Source: Pyxidicoccus caerfyrddinensis (lineage in GTDB: Bacteria > Myxococcota > Myxococcia > Myxococcales > Myxococcaceae). From it: a stretch of 64,000 bases of DNA. Position numbers and translations under genes: made by a program. Of this stretch, positions 8,201 through 16,089 are shown one piece after another; within the stretch, counting starts at the first letter, position 1, and every line of letters starts with the position of its first letter. The notes beneath the pieces are model-generated. The model did not search any database. It was not told where the DNA came from and saw nothing but the letters and a program-made list of their open reading frames with translations. The stretch spans positions 307,341 through 371,340 of the forward strand of contig NZ_JAAIYA010000001.1 of NCBI RefSeq assembly GCF_010894405.1. The letters run 5' to 3'.

Positions 8201-10610
8201 CGTCGAGCCGCTCGCGCAGGGCCTCCACCGTCATCGCAGAAGCGTCCTCCAGCTCCAGTGACGGCACGGAGGCAGAGGGCCGCAGCACGGGCTCCCCGCG
8301 CTCCTCGGGGAACGCGCAGGCCAGGGCCGGGTGGCGCGCGACGAGCGTCGAGAACACGCGCCCGAGCACCGCGGCATCCACGGGCGAGGTGAACCGCAGC
8401 GCGCGGGCCACATGGTACGCAGTGCTCCCGGGCGCCATGCGCTGGAGGAACCACAGCGCGCGCTGACCATCGGACACGTACGTCGCGCCACTCGCCAGAG
8501 TGGACGGCACCGCCTCCGGACGCACGGAAGCGTCACCGCGCCGCTGCTCCACCCAGGCCGTGACTTCACGCAGGCTCGGTCCCTGGAGCAGCAGCGCGGG
8601 CGGGAGCGACACGCGCCATCCCTCCTCCACCGCGTGCAGCACCTCCAGCGCGCGCAGTGAGTCGAGCCCGAAGTGGGTGAGCGGCGCATCCACATCCAGC
8701 GCGCCAGCGCTCACGCCGAGCAGCCCCGACACGCGCGACACGAGCCACGGAAGCACCTCGCCCTGCCCCATCGCGGCCTTCGACACCTCGGAGTTCCGCG
8801 TCTCAGTCCCGGCCGAGCCCTCCACCGACGAGCGCTCCGCCTGCCCCTCGCGCCACTCCCGCACCACGTCCAGCGTGCCGGCCAGGAACGCTTCGCGGCA
8901 CGCCCGCCGCTGCACCTTCCCGCTGGACGTCTTGGGCAGCGCGCCCGCGGAGATGAGCACCACCGCATGCGCGGCCACGCCATGCTCCTCGGCCAGCGCC
9001 GCGCGGATGCGCGTGAGCACCGTGTCCACGTCCCCCGCCACCTTCGCGGAGACCTCCTGCACCAGCGTGAGCCGCTCCTCCCCGTCCACCTCCACGGAGA
9101 ACGCGGCGCCACAGCCAGGGCGCAGGCCCGGGTGGCAGCGCTCCACGGACAGCTCCAGGTCCTGCGGGTAGTGATTCCGCCCGCGCAGCACCATCACGTC
9201 CTTCAGTCGCCCGGTGACGAAGACCTCGCCGCCTTCGACGACGCCCAGGTCGCCGGTGCGCAGGTACGGCCCGTTATCCGTGCCCACAGAGCCCGCCAGC
9301 CGCCCGTGGAACGTGCGCGCCGTCTCCTCCGGCCGCTGCCAGTACCCATCCGCCACGCTGGGGCCCCGCACCCAGAGTTCCCCCACCCGCCCCGGCGCGG
9401 ATGGCACGCCCGTCTCCGGGTCCACCACGCGCAACTCCTGCCCGCCCAGCGCCGCGCCGCACCCCACCAGCACCGCCTCCACCTCGCCGTCCACCGGGGC
9501 CCGCGCCTCGCCGTGCCGCAGCCCCTCGCGAGCGAAGCGCCGCACCACCGGTGCCTCCGCGCGTCGGCCACCGGTGACGATGAGCGTGCCCTCCGCCAGC
9601 CCGTAGCAGGGATAGAACGCCTCGCGCCGGAAGCCCGAGGGCGCGAAGGCCTCCGCGAAACGCTCCAGCGTCTCCGCGCGCACCGGCTCCGCGCCGCAGA
9701 ACGCCACCTCCCAGCGGCTCAAGTCCAACGCGGCCCGCTCCTCCGGCGTGCTCTTGCGCACGCAGAGGTCGAACGCGAAGTTGGGCCCGCCGCTCACCGT
9801 GCCGCCGAAGCGCGACACCGCCTCCAGCCACCGCATCGGCTGCTGCAGGAAGAACAGCGGCGGCAGCAGCACGGTGGGGATGTCCCGGAACAGCGGCTGG
9901 AGGATGCCGCCAATCAGCCCCATGTCGTGGTACGGCGGCAGCCAGATGACGCCCACCGGGTTGGGCGCCGCATCGAAGCCGCGCGCGATCAGCCCCGAGT
10001 TGTGCAGCAGGTGCCGGTGCCGCAGCACCACGCCGCGCGGCGTCCCCGTGGAGCCCGACGTGTACTGGAGGAACGCCACCGCATCACCGTGAAGCTCCAC
10101 CGGCCGCCACGCCTCCGCCTCCTCCGCCGGCACCGAGTCCGTGGCCAGCCAGCGCAGCGCGCGCAGGTCCGGCGCATCCTCCGTGAGAGGCTCCACCATC
10201 CCCGCGATGCCGGACGTGGTGAGCGCCACCCGCGCGCCGCAGTCCGCCACCAGCGCCTGGAGCCGGGGCAGCGTGCGCCCCAGCCGCATCGGGTCCGGCG
10301 GATACGCGGGCACCGCCACCACGCCCGCGTACAGGCACCCCAGGAAGCCGAGCACGTACTCGCGGCCGGGCGGGTACAGGAGGAGCGCCCGGTCGCCCGG
10401 TTCCAGGTGCCGCCGCAGCAGCGCCGCCACCGCCCGCGCGCCCGCGTCCAATTCGGCGTAGGTGACGGTGCGCTCGCCTTCCTCATCCAGGAAGGTGAAA
10501 ACGTTCTGTCCGCCCTGCGCCGAGGCCCGGGCGCGGCAGAGGTCCACGAAGGTCAGGTCCTCGGGGCAGACGAATTCGGAGGCGGGGTCGGCGCGCGTCG
10601 GCAGGTGCAT
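5241..10610 (-). CDS. Lipo-initiating NRPS: FAAL-ACP-C-A-PCP (1,789 aa)
   Basis: First protein of the assembly line. An N-terminal fatty acyl-AMP ligase (about 12-580; YTSGSTGTPRG near 190, FAAL-like PAYPPDP) should activate a free fatty acid. It is followed by an ACP (FGLDSL, Ser651), a condensation domain (HHLVTDFWS near 838), an adenylation domain (YTSGSTGRPKG near 1330, NAYGPTE, YRTGDVVRW, K of MASGKVD) and a PCP (LGGSSL, Ser1718). The specificity code read by alignment to GrsA is about D-A-A-S-M-A-A-V-C-K, closest to aromatic (Phe/Tyr) codes; this is tentative. No thioesterase is present, so the chain passes to the next protein. I chose the ATG at 10610 (MHLPTRADP); an ATG 24 codons upstream is in frame but encodes a non-conserved extension. 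A 261-bp divergent gap to the reductase gene at 10872 presumably holds the promoter. Family functions are established; the product is inferred to be a lipopeptide. Confidence 0.93.
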   Translation of the reverse strand: MHLPTRADPASEFVCPEDLTFVDLCRARASAQGGQNVFTFLDEEGERTVTYAELDAGARAVAALLRRHLEPGDRALLLYPPGREYVLGFLGCLYAGVVAVPAYPPDPMRLGRTLPRLQALVADCGARVALTTSGIAGMVEPLTEDAPDLRALRWLATDSVPAEEAEAWRPVELHGDAVAFLQYTSGSTGTPRGVVLRHRHLLHNSGLIARGFDAAPNPVGVIWLPPYHDMGLIGGILQPLFRDIPTVLLPPLFFLQQPMRWLEAVSRFGGTVSGGPNFAFDLCVRKSTPEERAALDLSRWEVAFCGAEPVRAETLERFAEAFAPSGFRREAFYPCYGLAEGTLIVTGGRRAEAPVVRRFAREGLRHGEARAPVDGEVEAVLVGCGAALGGQELRVVDPETGVPSAPGRVGELWVRGPSVADGYWQRPEETARTFHGRLAGSVGTDNGPYLRTGDLGVVEGGEVFVTGRLKDVMVLRGRNHYPQDLELSVERCHPGLRPGCGAAFSVEVDGEERLTLVQEVSAKVAGDVDTVLTRIRAALAEEHGVAAHAVVLISAGALPKTSSGKVQRRACREAFLAGTLDVVREWREGQAERSSVEGSAGTETRNSEVSKAAMGQGEVLPWLVSRVSGLLGVSAGALDVDAPLTHFGLDSLRALEVLHAVEEGWRVSLPPALLLQGPSLREVTAWVEQRRGDASVRPEAVPSTLASGATYVSDGQRALWFLQRMAPGSTAYHVARALRFTSPVDAAVLGRVFSTLVARHPALACAFPEERGEPVLRPSASVPSLELEDASAMTVEALRERLDAEAHRPFDLEHGPLVRARLFTGAQGGSVLLFVLHHLVTDFWSLEVLAEELGALYTAEVHGIPATLLPPPPPAPAILQAQEVRYTGPAGDALQAWWRERLGGELPALELPTSRPRPRLQSFRGATVSFRVEPPTAARLKALAHAHGATPFMTLLAGYVAFLRRYTGQEDVIVGTPTAGRTRADLSRQVGYFVNPVALRARMPRGLSFSGLLAQVRGTVLEALEHQDLPFARLVERLQPRRDPSRAPVFQAMFALQSGRPGREALGAFALGEPGARARLGALELESFPLGHRASAFDLTLMMAEVDGGFSASLEYCADLFDADAAARMARHLRGLLEAVSSAPDVPLVELPLLDADERRGLLDLGRRAEAPKHASGAELHLLFEAWAARTPDAVALVAGATRWTYREVDAWAGRLAARLRRHGVGPEVRVGTLLERGGPESVVAFLAVLKAGGTVVPFEPAHPPERVAWMLTDAGARVLLAHGKLAQRIVLPEGVEFLRWEEHGAPGQAAEEPVVAGTSVPSPDCAAYVIYTSGSTGRPKGVVVTHRGAVHLSESMGTGLPFGPGARVLQFSSPSFDASVAEYVQSLTTGAALHLPPPGELLAGEALHRVLKEQRITAVTLPPSVSTLLPEAPLPELKMLMSAGEACPADLVARFANGRTFVNAYGPTEVTVCATWERCSPEDAGPPPIGRPLPHIHAYVLDEALQPVPLGVAGELYVGGPSVARGYLGRPDLTAERFVPDAYGGELGARLYRTGDVVRWRADGRLDFVGRADAQVKLRGFRIEPGEVEVALREVAGMRQAHVTVWRPPAGGEPRLVAYVVPASAEPLAPGEVKALLRARLPEHLVPADIIALAALPLMASGKVDPRALPPPARTAAPDGAPRTPLEESIARAWAETLGHPSVGVHAHFFDDLGGSSLAAVRACSRLRESLGRDVPITHFFEHPTVHALARRLSAEAKPETEGVKHQERAEARRQVLQRRGRNTRGND

Positions 10611-10871
10611 GTCGTGGGTCCCGGGGGGCCTTCCCAGGAGGGCGCCACAGACGGAAACCCCACGCGCGCACCCCACCCGCAATCCAGGGGCGCCCGCCCT
10701 ACGGCTCCGCTCAGCGACCCCCTCGGATTCCCCGTACGTTTAGCGGAATCTGGGCAATCAGAAAAGACACCCGTTCATGAAAGACCCACCCGGCCGGAGT
10801 ATGACGCGACGGCTTCCAGGACAAGGGCGACCAAGCGTCCACGAGTCCTGTCACGACGGAGGATTGAACCG

Positions 10872-11852
10872 ATGAAGTACACCAACCTGGGCCGCACCGG
10901 CCTGCGGGTGTCCCGCATCTGCCTGGGCTGCATGAGCTACGGCACGCCCACCTGGCGCCCCTGGGTGTTGGACGAGGAAGCAGCGCAGCCCTTCTTCCGC
11001 CGCGCGGTGGAGCTGGGCATCAACTTCTTCGACACCGCGGACATGTACTCGATGGGTGTCAGCGAGGAAGTCACGGGCCGTGCCTTGCGCCGCTACGCGC
11101 GCATGGACGAGGTGGTGATTGCCACCAAGGTCTACTTCCCCATGGGCGACGGGCAGAACCTGCGCGGCCTGTCGCGCAAGCACATCGTCCAGGGCTGCGA
11201 GGCGAGCCTGAAGCGGCTGGGCGTGGAGACCATCGACCTCTATCAAATCCACCGCATGGACCCGAACACGCCGCTGGAGGAGACGCTGTCCGCGTTGGAT
11301 CAGCTCGTGCGCCAGGGGAAGGTGCGTTACCTGGGCGCGTCGTCCGCGTACGCGTGGCAGTTCGCGAGGGCGCTGGGCGTGGCGGACCTGCACGGCTGGT
11401 CGCGCTTCGTCTCCATGCAGGGGCACTACAACCTCGTCTACCGCGAGGAGGAGCGGGAGATGCTGCCCCTGTGCGAGTCCGAGGGCATCGGCGTCATCCC
11501 CTGGTCTCCGCTGGCGCGCGGCCTGCTCGCGGGCTCCCGCAAGTCGCTGAACGACCGCAGCTCCACGGCTCGCGCGAAGTCGGACACCTTCTCCGGACAG
11601 CTCTATGACCAGCCCGGGGACTGGGAGGTGGCGGAGGCCACACAGAAGGTGGCCGCCGCGCGCAACGTGCCGCCCGCGCAGGTGGCGCTGGCGTGGCTGC
11701 TGTCACGGCCTCAGGTGACGGCGCCCATCATCGGCGCCACGAAGCCCGAGCACCTGGAGGACGCAGTGCGCGCGGTGGACCTCAAGCTGGCCCCCGAGGA
11801 GCTGAAGGCGCTCGAGGCGCCCTACAAGCCCCACGAGGTGCGCGGGATGTGA
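10872..11852 (+). CDS. Aldo/keto reductase (326 aa)
   Basis: A cytoplasmic NADPH-dependent aldo/keto reductase of the short, Tas/YajO-like type. It starts MKYTNLGRTGLRVSRICLG. The catalytic tetrad is visible: Asp and Tyr in FFDTADMY, Lys in ATKVYF and His in YQIHRMDP. The C-terminal cofactor part reads PIIGATKPEHLEDA. Length is typical of the family. It is transcribed away from the NRPS operon, so membership in that cluster is possible but not shown; such genes are common next to biosynthetic loci and elsewhere. The ATG at 10872 is the first residue of the conserved fold. Substrate unknown. Confidence 0.93.
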   Translation: MKYTNLGRTGLRVSRICLGCMSYGTPTWRPWVLDEEAAQPFFRRAVELGINFFDTADMYSMGVSEEVTGRALRRYARMDEVVIATKVYFPMGDGQNLRGLSRKHIVQGCEASLKRLGVETIDLYQIHRMDPNTPLEETLSALDQLVRQGKVRYLGASSAYAWQFARALGVADLHGWSRFVSMQGHYNLVYREEEREMLPLCESEGIGVIPWSPLARGLLAGSRKSLNDRSSTARAKSDTFSGQLYDQPGDWEVAEATQKVAAARNVPPAQVALAWLLSRPQVTAPIIGATKPEHLEDAVRAVDLKLAPEELKALEAPYKPHEVRGM

Positions 11853-12069
11853 CTGCGCTGCCCCCCGGTGGTGACGAGGGGGAGTGTCCTCCCGGGTGCG
11901 GGTGAGCCATACGCACGGTGGCAGCGCCCTTTCCGCTCGGGGGCGCCCTGCTCCCGGCGCAAGCCTCGGGTGGGCGGTCGATTCGAGGACGGGCCGAGGG
12001 CGTTGGGGTCGCACGAGGGAGTCCCTCCCGGGGCTGGGCTAGAGTCCAGCGATCATCTTGGAGGACTCC

Positions 12070-12981
12070 ATGAAGCAGCTCCTGCGCGTCACCCTGCTCG
12101 CCGTGCTGATGGTGGGAGCGGCCTCCTGCCGGCGGAGCGGGTCGGCGTTGCGTCATGCCCCGGAGCGCACGTGCGTGGTGCTCTCCGTGGGGTCGGCGCG
12201 GGGGCTGGCGCACCTGGGCGCGCTGGATGCGCTGACAGAGCGCGGCGTGCACATCGACTGCGTGGTGGGCAACAGCATGGGCGCGCTGGTGGGCAGCCTC
12301 TATGCCTCCGCTCCCGAGGAGGACATGCGCACCCGTTACCGGGCGTTCTTCCAGGTGTACGAGCACGAGACGATGGAGGAGGCAAAGAAGCGCGGCGTGG
12401 TGGGTGCGGCGGTGGGCCTGCTCGCGGTGCTCATCTCGGGCGGTGCGCTGGCTCCGGCGCTCGCGGCGGGGGCGCTGGGCGCGGCGGGAGGAGCGTCATC
12501 GGTTCCCGAGCTCAGCCATGAGCGCTTCACCCAGGTGCTGGAGCGCTTCCACCATGGGGCGCGCATCGAGGAACTGCCGGTGCCCTTCGCGACCTTCTAC
12601 CAGGAGCCCACGGGAGAGGGCCTGCACCGGGTGGCGGCGACGCAGGGCTCCGTCGCGGAGGCAGTGGCCTCCAGCGCGGCCAACCCGTTCCTGTTCGAAG
12701 ACGCGACGCTCCAGCGCATCGACCCGGGCGCGGATCGGGTGTCGGCGGTGCCCGTGCATGACGCCTGCGAGCTGTTCCCGGGCTCGCGACTCATCGCCAT
12801 CAACGTCACCGACGAGCCCGCCTTCTACCGTTCCGACCTGGACTGCGAGGTGCGGGAAATCCGCGTGGACATGACCGGCACGTCCGTCGAGGCGTTCCGG
12901 GGCGCGGGCGAGGACTTCGAGTTCGCCTGGCGCGCGGGCCATGACGCCGTTATCCGCGCGCTCGACGACGGGCAGTGGTGA
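12070..12981 (+). CDS. Patatin-like phospholipase lipoprotein (303 aa)
   Basis: A predicted lipoprotein: signal peptide MKQLLRVTLLAVLMVGAASC with Cys20 as the lipidation site. The patatin nucleophile elbow is GNSMG (Ser69), preceded by a shortened oxyanion loop (SVGSARGLAHLG in place of the usual GGGxRG). The second catalytic residue would be the Asp in RIDPGADRVSAVPV, where family members usually read DGG or DGA, so activity may be altered. A glycine/alanine-rich hydrophobic stretch (about 117-145, between VVGAAVG and PELSHERF) is an insertion that could touch a membrane. GGAGG at 12060-12064 sits five bases before the ATG. Family role: acyl hydrolysis of lipids; the real substrate is unknown. 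Confidence 0.88.
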   Translation: MKQLLRVTLLAVLMVGAASCRRSGSALRHAPERTCVVLSVGSARGLAHLGALDALTERGVHIDCVVGNSMGALVGSLYASAPEEDMRTRYRAFFQVYEHETMEEAKKRGVVGAAVGLLAVLISGGALAPALAAGALGAAGGASSVPELSHERFTQVLERFHHGARIEELPVPFATFYQEPTGEGLHRVAATQGSVAEAVASSAANPFLFEDATLQRIDPGADRVSAVPVHDACELFPGSRLIAINVTDEPAFYRSDLDCEVREIRVDMTGTSVEAFRGAGEDFEFAWRAGHDAVIRALDDGQW

Positions 12982-13019
12982 GAGTTGCCCGTCTCGCCTC
13001 TCGAATTGGAGGAACACAG

Positions 13020-13661
13020 ATGCCAACTGTGCTCGAAGAAATCGCCAGACCTGTGATTGTCGGCCGCTCCAGCTCCCACTTCACGCGAATCACCCGCATC
13101 TTCGCCGCCGAGCTGGGCATCGATTACGACCTCCGCGTGGTACGAGACCTCATGTCCTCCAATGCGGAGGACTACGGCGGCAATCCCGCGCTCCGAATCC
13201 CGAGCCTGCAGACGTCCCGAGGTGTCTGGTTCGGTGCCCTGAATGTCTGTCGTGAGCTGTACCGGCAGTCGAGCCGCAAGCCCCGCGTCGTATGGCCAGA
13301 GGACCTCGACGTGCCGGTGCTGGCCAATGCGCAGGAGCTCGCAACGCAGGCCATGGCGACGGAGGTGTCGCTGGTCATGGCCAAGGTGGGCGGCGGCACG
13401 GAAGGTCCGCACCAGGCGAAGATGCGCACCGCGCTGCTCAACATGATGGCGTGGCTGGAGCAGAACGTAGGGACCGTCCTCGCCGCGCTCCCGGCGCAGC
13501 GGGACTTGAGCTTCCTGGAGGTCACCCTGTTCTGTCTGGTGACGCATCTGGAGTTCCGGGAGGTCCTGCCGACGGCGCAATACGCCGAGCTGACGCGATT
13601 CTGTCAGCAGTTCGCGACGCGCGCTTCGGCCAGTGCGACTGCGTTTCGATTCGATCCTTGA
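13020..13661 (+). CDS. Glutathione S-transferase-like protein (213 aa)
   Basis: A soluble protein with a thioredoxin-like N-terminal part (PVIVGRSSSHFTRITRIFAAELGIDYDLRVV) typical of GST family N-terminal domains, then IPSLQ, which sits where the cis-Pro loop of GSTs lies, and an all-helical C-terminal half (about 95-205). The usual catalytic Ser/Cys position falls in SSSHF. TTGGAGGA just upstream supports the ATG. It lies 38 bp after the patatin gene on the same strand, so the two may be co-transcribed. Family assignment is moderate because overall motif conservation is weak; the substrate is unknown. A perfect hairpin follows its stop. Confidence 0.85.
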   Translation: MPTVLEEIARPVIVGRSSSHFTRITRIFAAELGIDYDLRVVRDLMSSNAEDYGGNPALRIPSLQTSRGVWFGALNVCRELYRQSSRKPRVVWPEDLDVPVLANAQELATQAMATEVSLVMAKVGGGTEGPHQAKMRTALLNMMAWLEQNVGTVLAALPAQRDLSFLEVTLFCLVTHLEFREVLPTAQYAELTRFCQQFATRASASATAFRFDP

Positions 13662-13689
13662 GGGTCGATGAGGCAGCGCCTCTCTGACT

Positions 13690-13715
13690 GCCCGCGCCGC
13701 TCATGCGACGCGGGC
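13690..13715 (+). terminator. Hairpin after the GST-like gene
   Basis: GCCCGCG and CGCGGGC form a perfect 7-bp stem around a 12-base loop, 28 bases after the stop codon at 13661. There is no T-run, so this is a terminator-like or mRNA-end hairpin rather than a textbook intrinsic terminator. Confidence 0.4.
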
Positions 13716-13760
13716 GAGACAGGTACGGCCCATCCGACTCAATTGCCGGGCTTTCGAATG

Positions 13761-13785
13761 TGGAGGCGGCGGGAATCGAACCCGC
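13761..13785 (-). other. 3' end of a tRNA or tmRNA gene (truncated; possible attachment site)
   Basis: Read on the minus strand, 25 bases give a perfect T-arm (GCGGG stem, TTCGATT loop, CCCGC stem) followed by CGCCTCC and A, the 3' strand of an acceptor stem plus discriminator. No anticodon arm, D-arm or 5' acceptor strand (GGAGGCG or GGGGGCG) lies within 100 bases, and CCA is not encoded. The direct T-arm to acceptor order also fits a tmRNA 3' end. Such 3' fragments are what integrative elements leave or carry as att sites, and the 3 kb to the right is a patchwork of remnants. Confidence 0.5.
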
Positions 13786-13801
13786 TGCAATGAGGGGGGC
13801 G

Positions 13802-14620
13802 CTACTTCTTCTTGTCGGCCGGGATGTGCACGTTGCTGTAGATCAGCGGGTGGTCGCTCGCGCGCTGGACCTTCTTGCCGGCGTCGCGGTCGTAGCCGTC
13901 GAAGTGCACGCTGGGCGACCCGAAAATCCAGTCGATCCCCACGCGCTTCGAGTGCGAGTTCTTCCCGTTCATCGCCGCCTTCATGTCGGTGCCCTGGGTG
14001 ATGTGCTGCCGGGCCTCCGCCTTCTCGTTCATGTCACCCGTCAAGATCACCGGGTGGCCGGTCGTCTTCTCCAGCTGCTTGATGAACGCGATCTCCTTCG
14101 CGGTCGCGATGTCGCGGTTCCTCTCGTTGTCCGGGTGCTTCTTGGTGTCGGCCGGGTTGTGGACGTTCATCACCCACACCTTCTGCCCGGTCTCCTTGTC
14201 CTTCAGCAGCACCACGGGCATCTGCTTCTTGTTGCCCTCGAAGTACGGGACGGTCACATGCGTCCCCTTCACGAAGTCGAACTTGTCCTTGCGCCACGCG
14301 ATCGAGTTCACCGGGTCTGCGCCTCCGTGCGTCCCCGGGTACAATTCGAACTGGTGCTTGGTGTCGTGCATGAACGCCTGGCGCTGGCTCTTCTCGAACT
14401 CCTGGAAGCCGACGACGTCCAGCTTGTGCTGCTGGATCACCTGCGCGGCGAGCTTCATCCGCTCCACGCCGGAGGGGCGGGACGCCTTGTTCCCACCGGG
14501 CGCGGTGTGGCTGGCGCCGAGGACGTTGAACGAGCCGATCTTGAAGTCAGTCGGGCCCTTCGACTTCGCGGCGTTGTGGTGGACCGGGGCAGCGTGCCTG
14601 GCGGCGTGGTGAACTTTCAT
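13802..14620 (-). CDS. Endonuclease/exonuclease/phosphatase-family protein (272 aa)
   Basis: An EEP-fold (DNase I-like) metal-dependent phosphoesterase. Visible family motifs: KIGSFNVLG (first strand with the Asn), GFQEFE (metal-binding Glu), NVHNPAD, ILTGDMNEKAE (Asp and Asn) and SDHPLIYSNV (catalytic Asp-His). There is no signal peptide; the N-terminus is His/Ala-rich (MKVHHAARHAAPVHHN). I chose the ATG at 14620 because the frame upstream has no conservation; the ribosome site is weak. It lies in an island-like stretch next to a tRNA fragment and has no operon partner. The substrate (nucleic acid, phospholipid or inositol phosphate) cannot be told from sequence. Confidence 0.85.
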   Translation of the reverse strand: MKVHHAARHAAPVHHNAAKSKGPTDFKIGSFNVLGASHTAPGGNKASRPSGVERMKLAAQVIQQHKLDVVGFQEFEKSQRQAFMHDTKHQFELYPGTHGGADPVNSIAWRKDKFDFVKGTHVTVPYFEGNKKQMPVVLLKDKETGQKVWVMNVHNPADTKKHPDNERNRDIATAKEIAFIKQLEKTTGHPVILTGDMNEKAEARQHITQGTDMKAAMNGKNSHSKRVGIDWIFGSPSVHFDGYDRDAGKKVQRASDHPLIYSNVHIPADKKK

Positions 14621-14943
14621 GCACAGATTCTCGGCAGGTGAGAGCCTGAGTTGCTCCCTGCTGTGCACATGGTGTCGCCCGCGGGCGAAGAGGTGTGCAT
14701 TTCGCCCACCCCATCCTACCTTCGACGAACCGCCGCCTGGAAGATGTGGCGCCGCATCCCGACGTTGATCAACAGCCCCATGCCGATCATCACTGCAGGA
14801 AGCCGTCACGCTGCTCATGGGCGCTGCCGAGCTACTCGCCCACTGCTTCGGCCGCCCGCCCATCCTCGCCACGCACCCGCGTGTAGAGGGTGGTGACGGA
14901 TTCGGGCGGGCTGACCCGGGCGCTCATGCCGGCATGATGCCGC
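14621..14943. other. 323-bp stretch without an intact gene; possible gene-end fragments
   Basis: Only short minus-strand reading frames occur. One reads MIGMGLLINVGMRRHIFQ before a stop near 14730, like the membrane tail of a truncated gene. Another of about 31 codons starts MSARVSPPESVTTLY and ends near 14833. Neither has a ribosome site or recognisable family. I read it as debris between the EEP-fold gene and the desaturase gene. Confidence 0.3.
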
Positions 14944-15801
14944 TCAAGAAGGAGAGGCAGGAGCATCCATCGCGGGCACCTTCGCCGCGGCGGCTGGCGG
15001 CAACGTGGCAAGTCCCAGCTTGACCAGCAACCGCAGCACCAGACCGCCCACGTCGAGCTGCCACGGCCCCCGCCCGAGCATCGGCGAGCGCGGGTGGGCG
15101 TGGTGGTTGTTGTGCCAGCCCTCGCCCAGCGCCCACAGCCCCACCCACCACACGTTGCGACTCTCATCGGGCGAGTCGTACGAGCGGAACCCGAGCCTGC
15201 CCGCGTGGCACACCGAGTTCACCATGTACTGGGCATGCATCCAGAGCTTGAGCGGCAGGTACAGCACGCACGGCGCCGCCTGCCAGCCCCACACCGCGAC
15301 GATGAGTGCCAGCAGGAGCGCGTGCGGAACCAACCGGTACCGCAGGAGCCAGAGGTAGTAGCGGTCCTGGGCGAGGTCGCGGCAGTAGGTCTTGTAGGCC
15401 TCCCGGTCCGTCGACAAATCATCCACCACCCATCCGAGGTAGCTGTACCAGAAGCCCTTTCGCGGCGTGTGCGGATCCCGCTCCTTGTCGGCGTGCCCGT
15501 GGTGGATGCGGTGGTTCGCCACCCACTCGAGCGGGCTGCTCTGCAGGGTCAGCATGGCCGCGGTGACCAGCGCGTACTCCAGCCAGCGGGGGCAGTCGAA
15601 GGAGCGATGGGTCAGCTTCCGGTGGAGACCCAGGGTCGTCCCCAGCCCGACCAGCAGGAAGACGCCGAAGCCCGCGAGCACCCAGTCCAGGCGCAATGGG
15701 AGCACGAACGCCGCGAGCGCCAGCCCGTGGTAGATGGCCAGGATCAGCCCGACGAGCGGGTTCATCCGGATGGGTCTCGCTGCCAGGCTGGACGTCTGCA
15801 T
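14944..15801 (-). CDS. Acyl-CoA / acyl-lipid desaturase (285 aa)
   Basis: A membrane fatty-acid desaturase of the stearoyl-CoA (delta-9-like) type. The three histidine boxes that bind the di-iron centre are present: HRKLTH, HRIHH and HNNHH. Hydrophobic segments lie at about 14-60, 85-110 and 155-200, matching the four-helix family topology with the boxes facing the cytoplasm. It introduces a cis double bond into a saturated acyl chain using O2 and an electron donor not encoded nearby. The start at ATG 15801 is favoured by GGAG five bases upstream; an ATG 11 codons upstream lacks one. Length is slightly short of the usual 300-380, typical of minimal bacterial members. Confidence 0.93.
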   Translation of the reverse strand: MQTSSLAARPIRMNPLVGLILAIYHGLALAAFVLPLRLDWVLAGFGVFLLVGLGTTLGLHRKLTHRSFDCPRWLEYALVTAAMLTLQSSPLEWVANHRIHHGHADKERDPHTPRKGFWYSYLGWVVDDLSTDREAYKTYCRDLAQDRYYLWLLRYRLVPHALLLALIVAVWGWQAAPCVLYLPLKLWMHAQYMVNSVCHAGRLGFRSYDSPDESRNVWWVGLWALGEGWHNNHHAHPRSPMLGRGPWQLDVGGLVLRLLVKLGLATLPPAAAAKVPAMDAPASPS

Positions 15802-15847
15802 GAAGGCTCCACCGTCGGGCTCGGGGCGTCCCACTCGAGACAGGGTA

Positions 15848-16000
15848 CCTCAATTCGCGCGGATGAAGCTGACTCTGCACCCGGAGAAGACGCGGGAGGT
15901 AGAGCTTCGCGAAGGGAAGGAAGGCTTCGACTTCCTGGGGTGGCACCTGCACAAGCGGATGTCGGGGAAGTTGTGGGAAGAGAAGCGGATACGCCGCTAC
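15848..16000 (+). pseudogene. Group II intron reverse transcriptase/maturase fragment
   Basis: About 45 codons read ARMKLTLHPEKTREVEL, then GKEGFDFLGWHL, then KLWEEKRIRRY. This matches the segment of group II intron maturases (ltrA type) after the YADD-containing palm, where LHPxKT and GFDFLGF are conserved. Nothing of the catalytic palm lies upstream, and after IRRY the frame loses similarity. It is a remnant without a start codon of its own, overlapping the region upstream of the desaturase. No intron RNA domain V hairpin was recognised. Confidence 0.6.
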
Positions 16001-16089
16001 GGCCGGGCGGACCGCCGCCAGGCCGACTGCGGCTGGGCGGGGTCGTCCCACACAGAGCCGCCCATCCGCGCCGAAAGATGGGAGCCGAC

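Noticed and set aside
4944-8261. A 1,105-codon plus-strand frame across the NRPS genes
   Set aside because: Arg/Gln/His-rich composition typical of antisense frames; the minus strand has continuous FAAL, C, A, PCP and KS motifs.
10611-10871. Promoter boxes in the divergent region between the NRPS and aldo/keto reductase genes
   Set aside because: No -35/-10 pair with good spacing could be picked out by eye, so I report only that the promoters must lie there.
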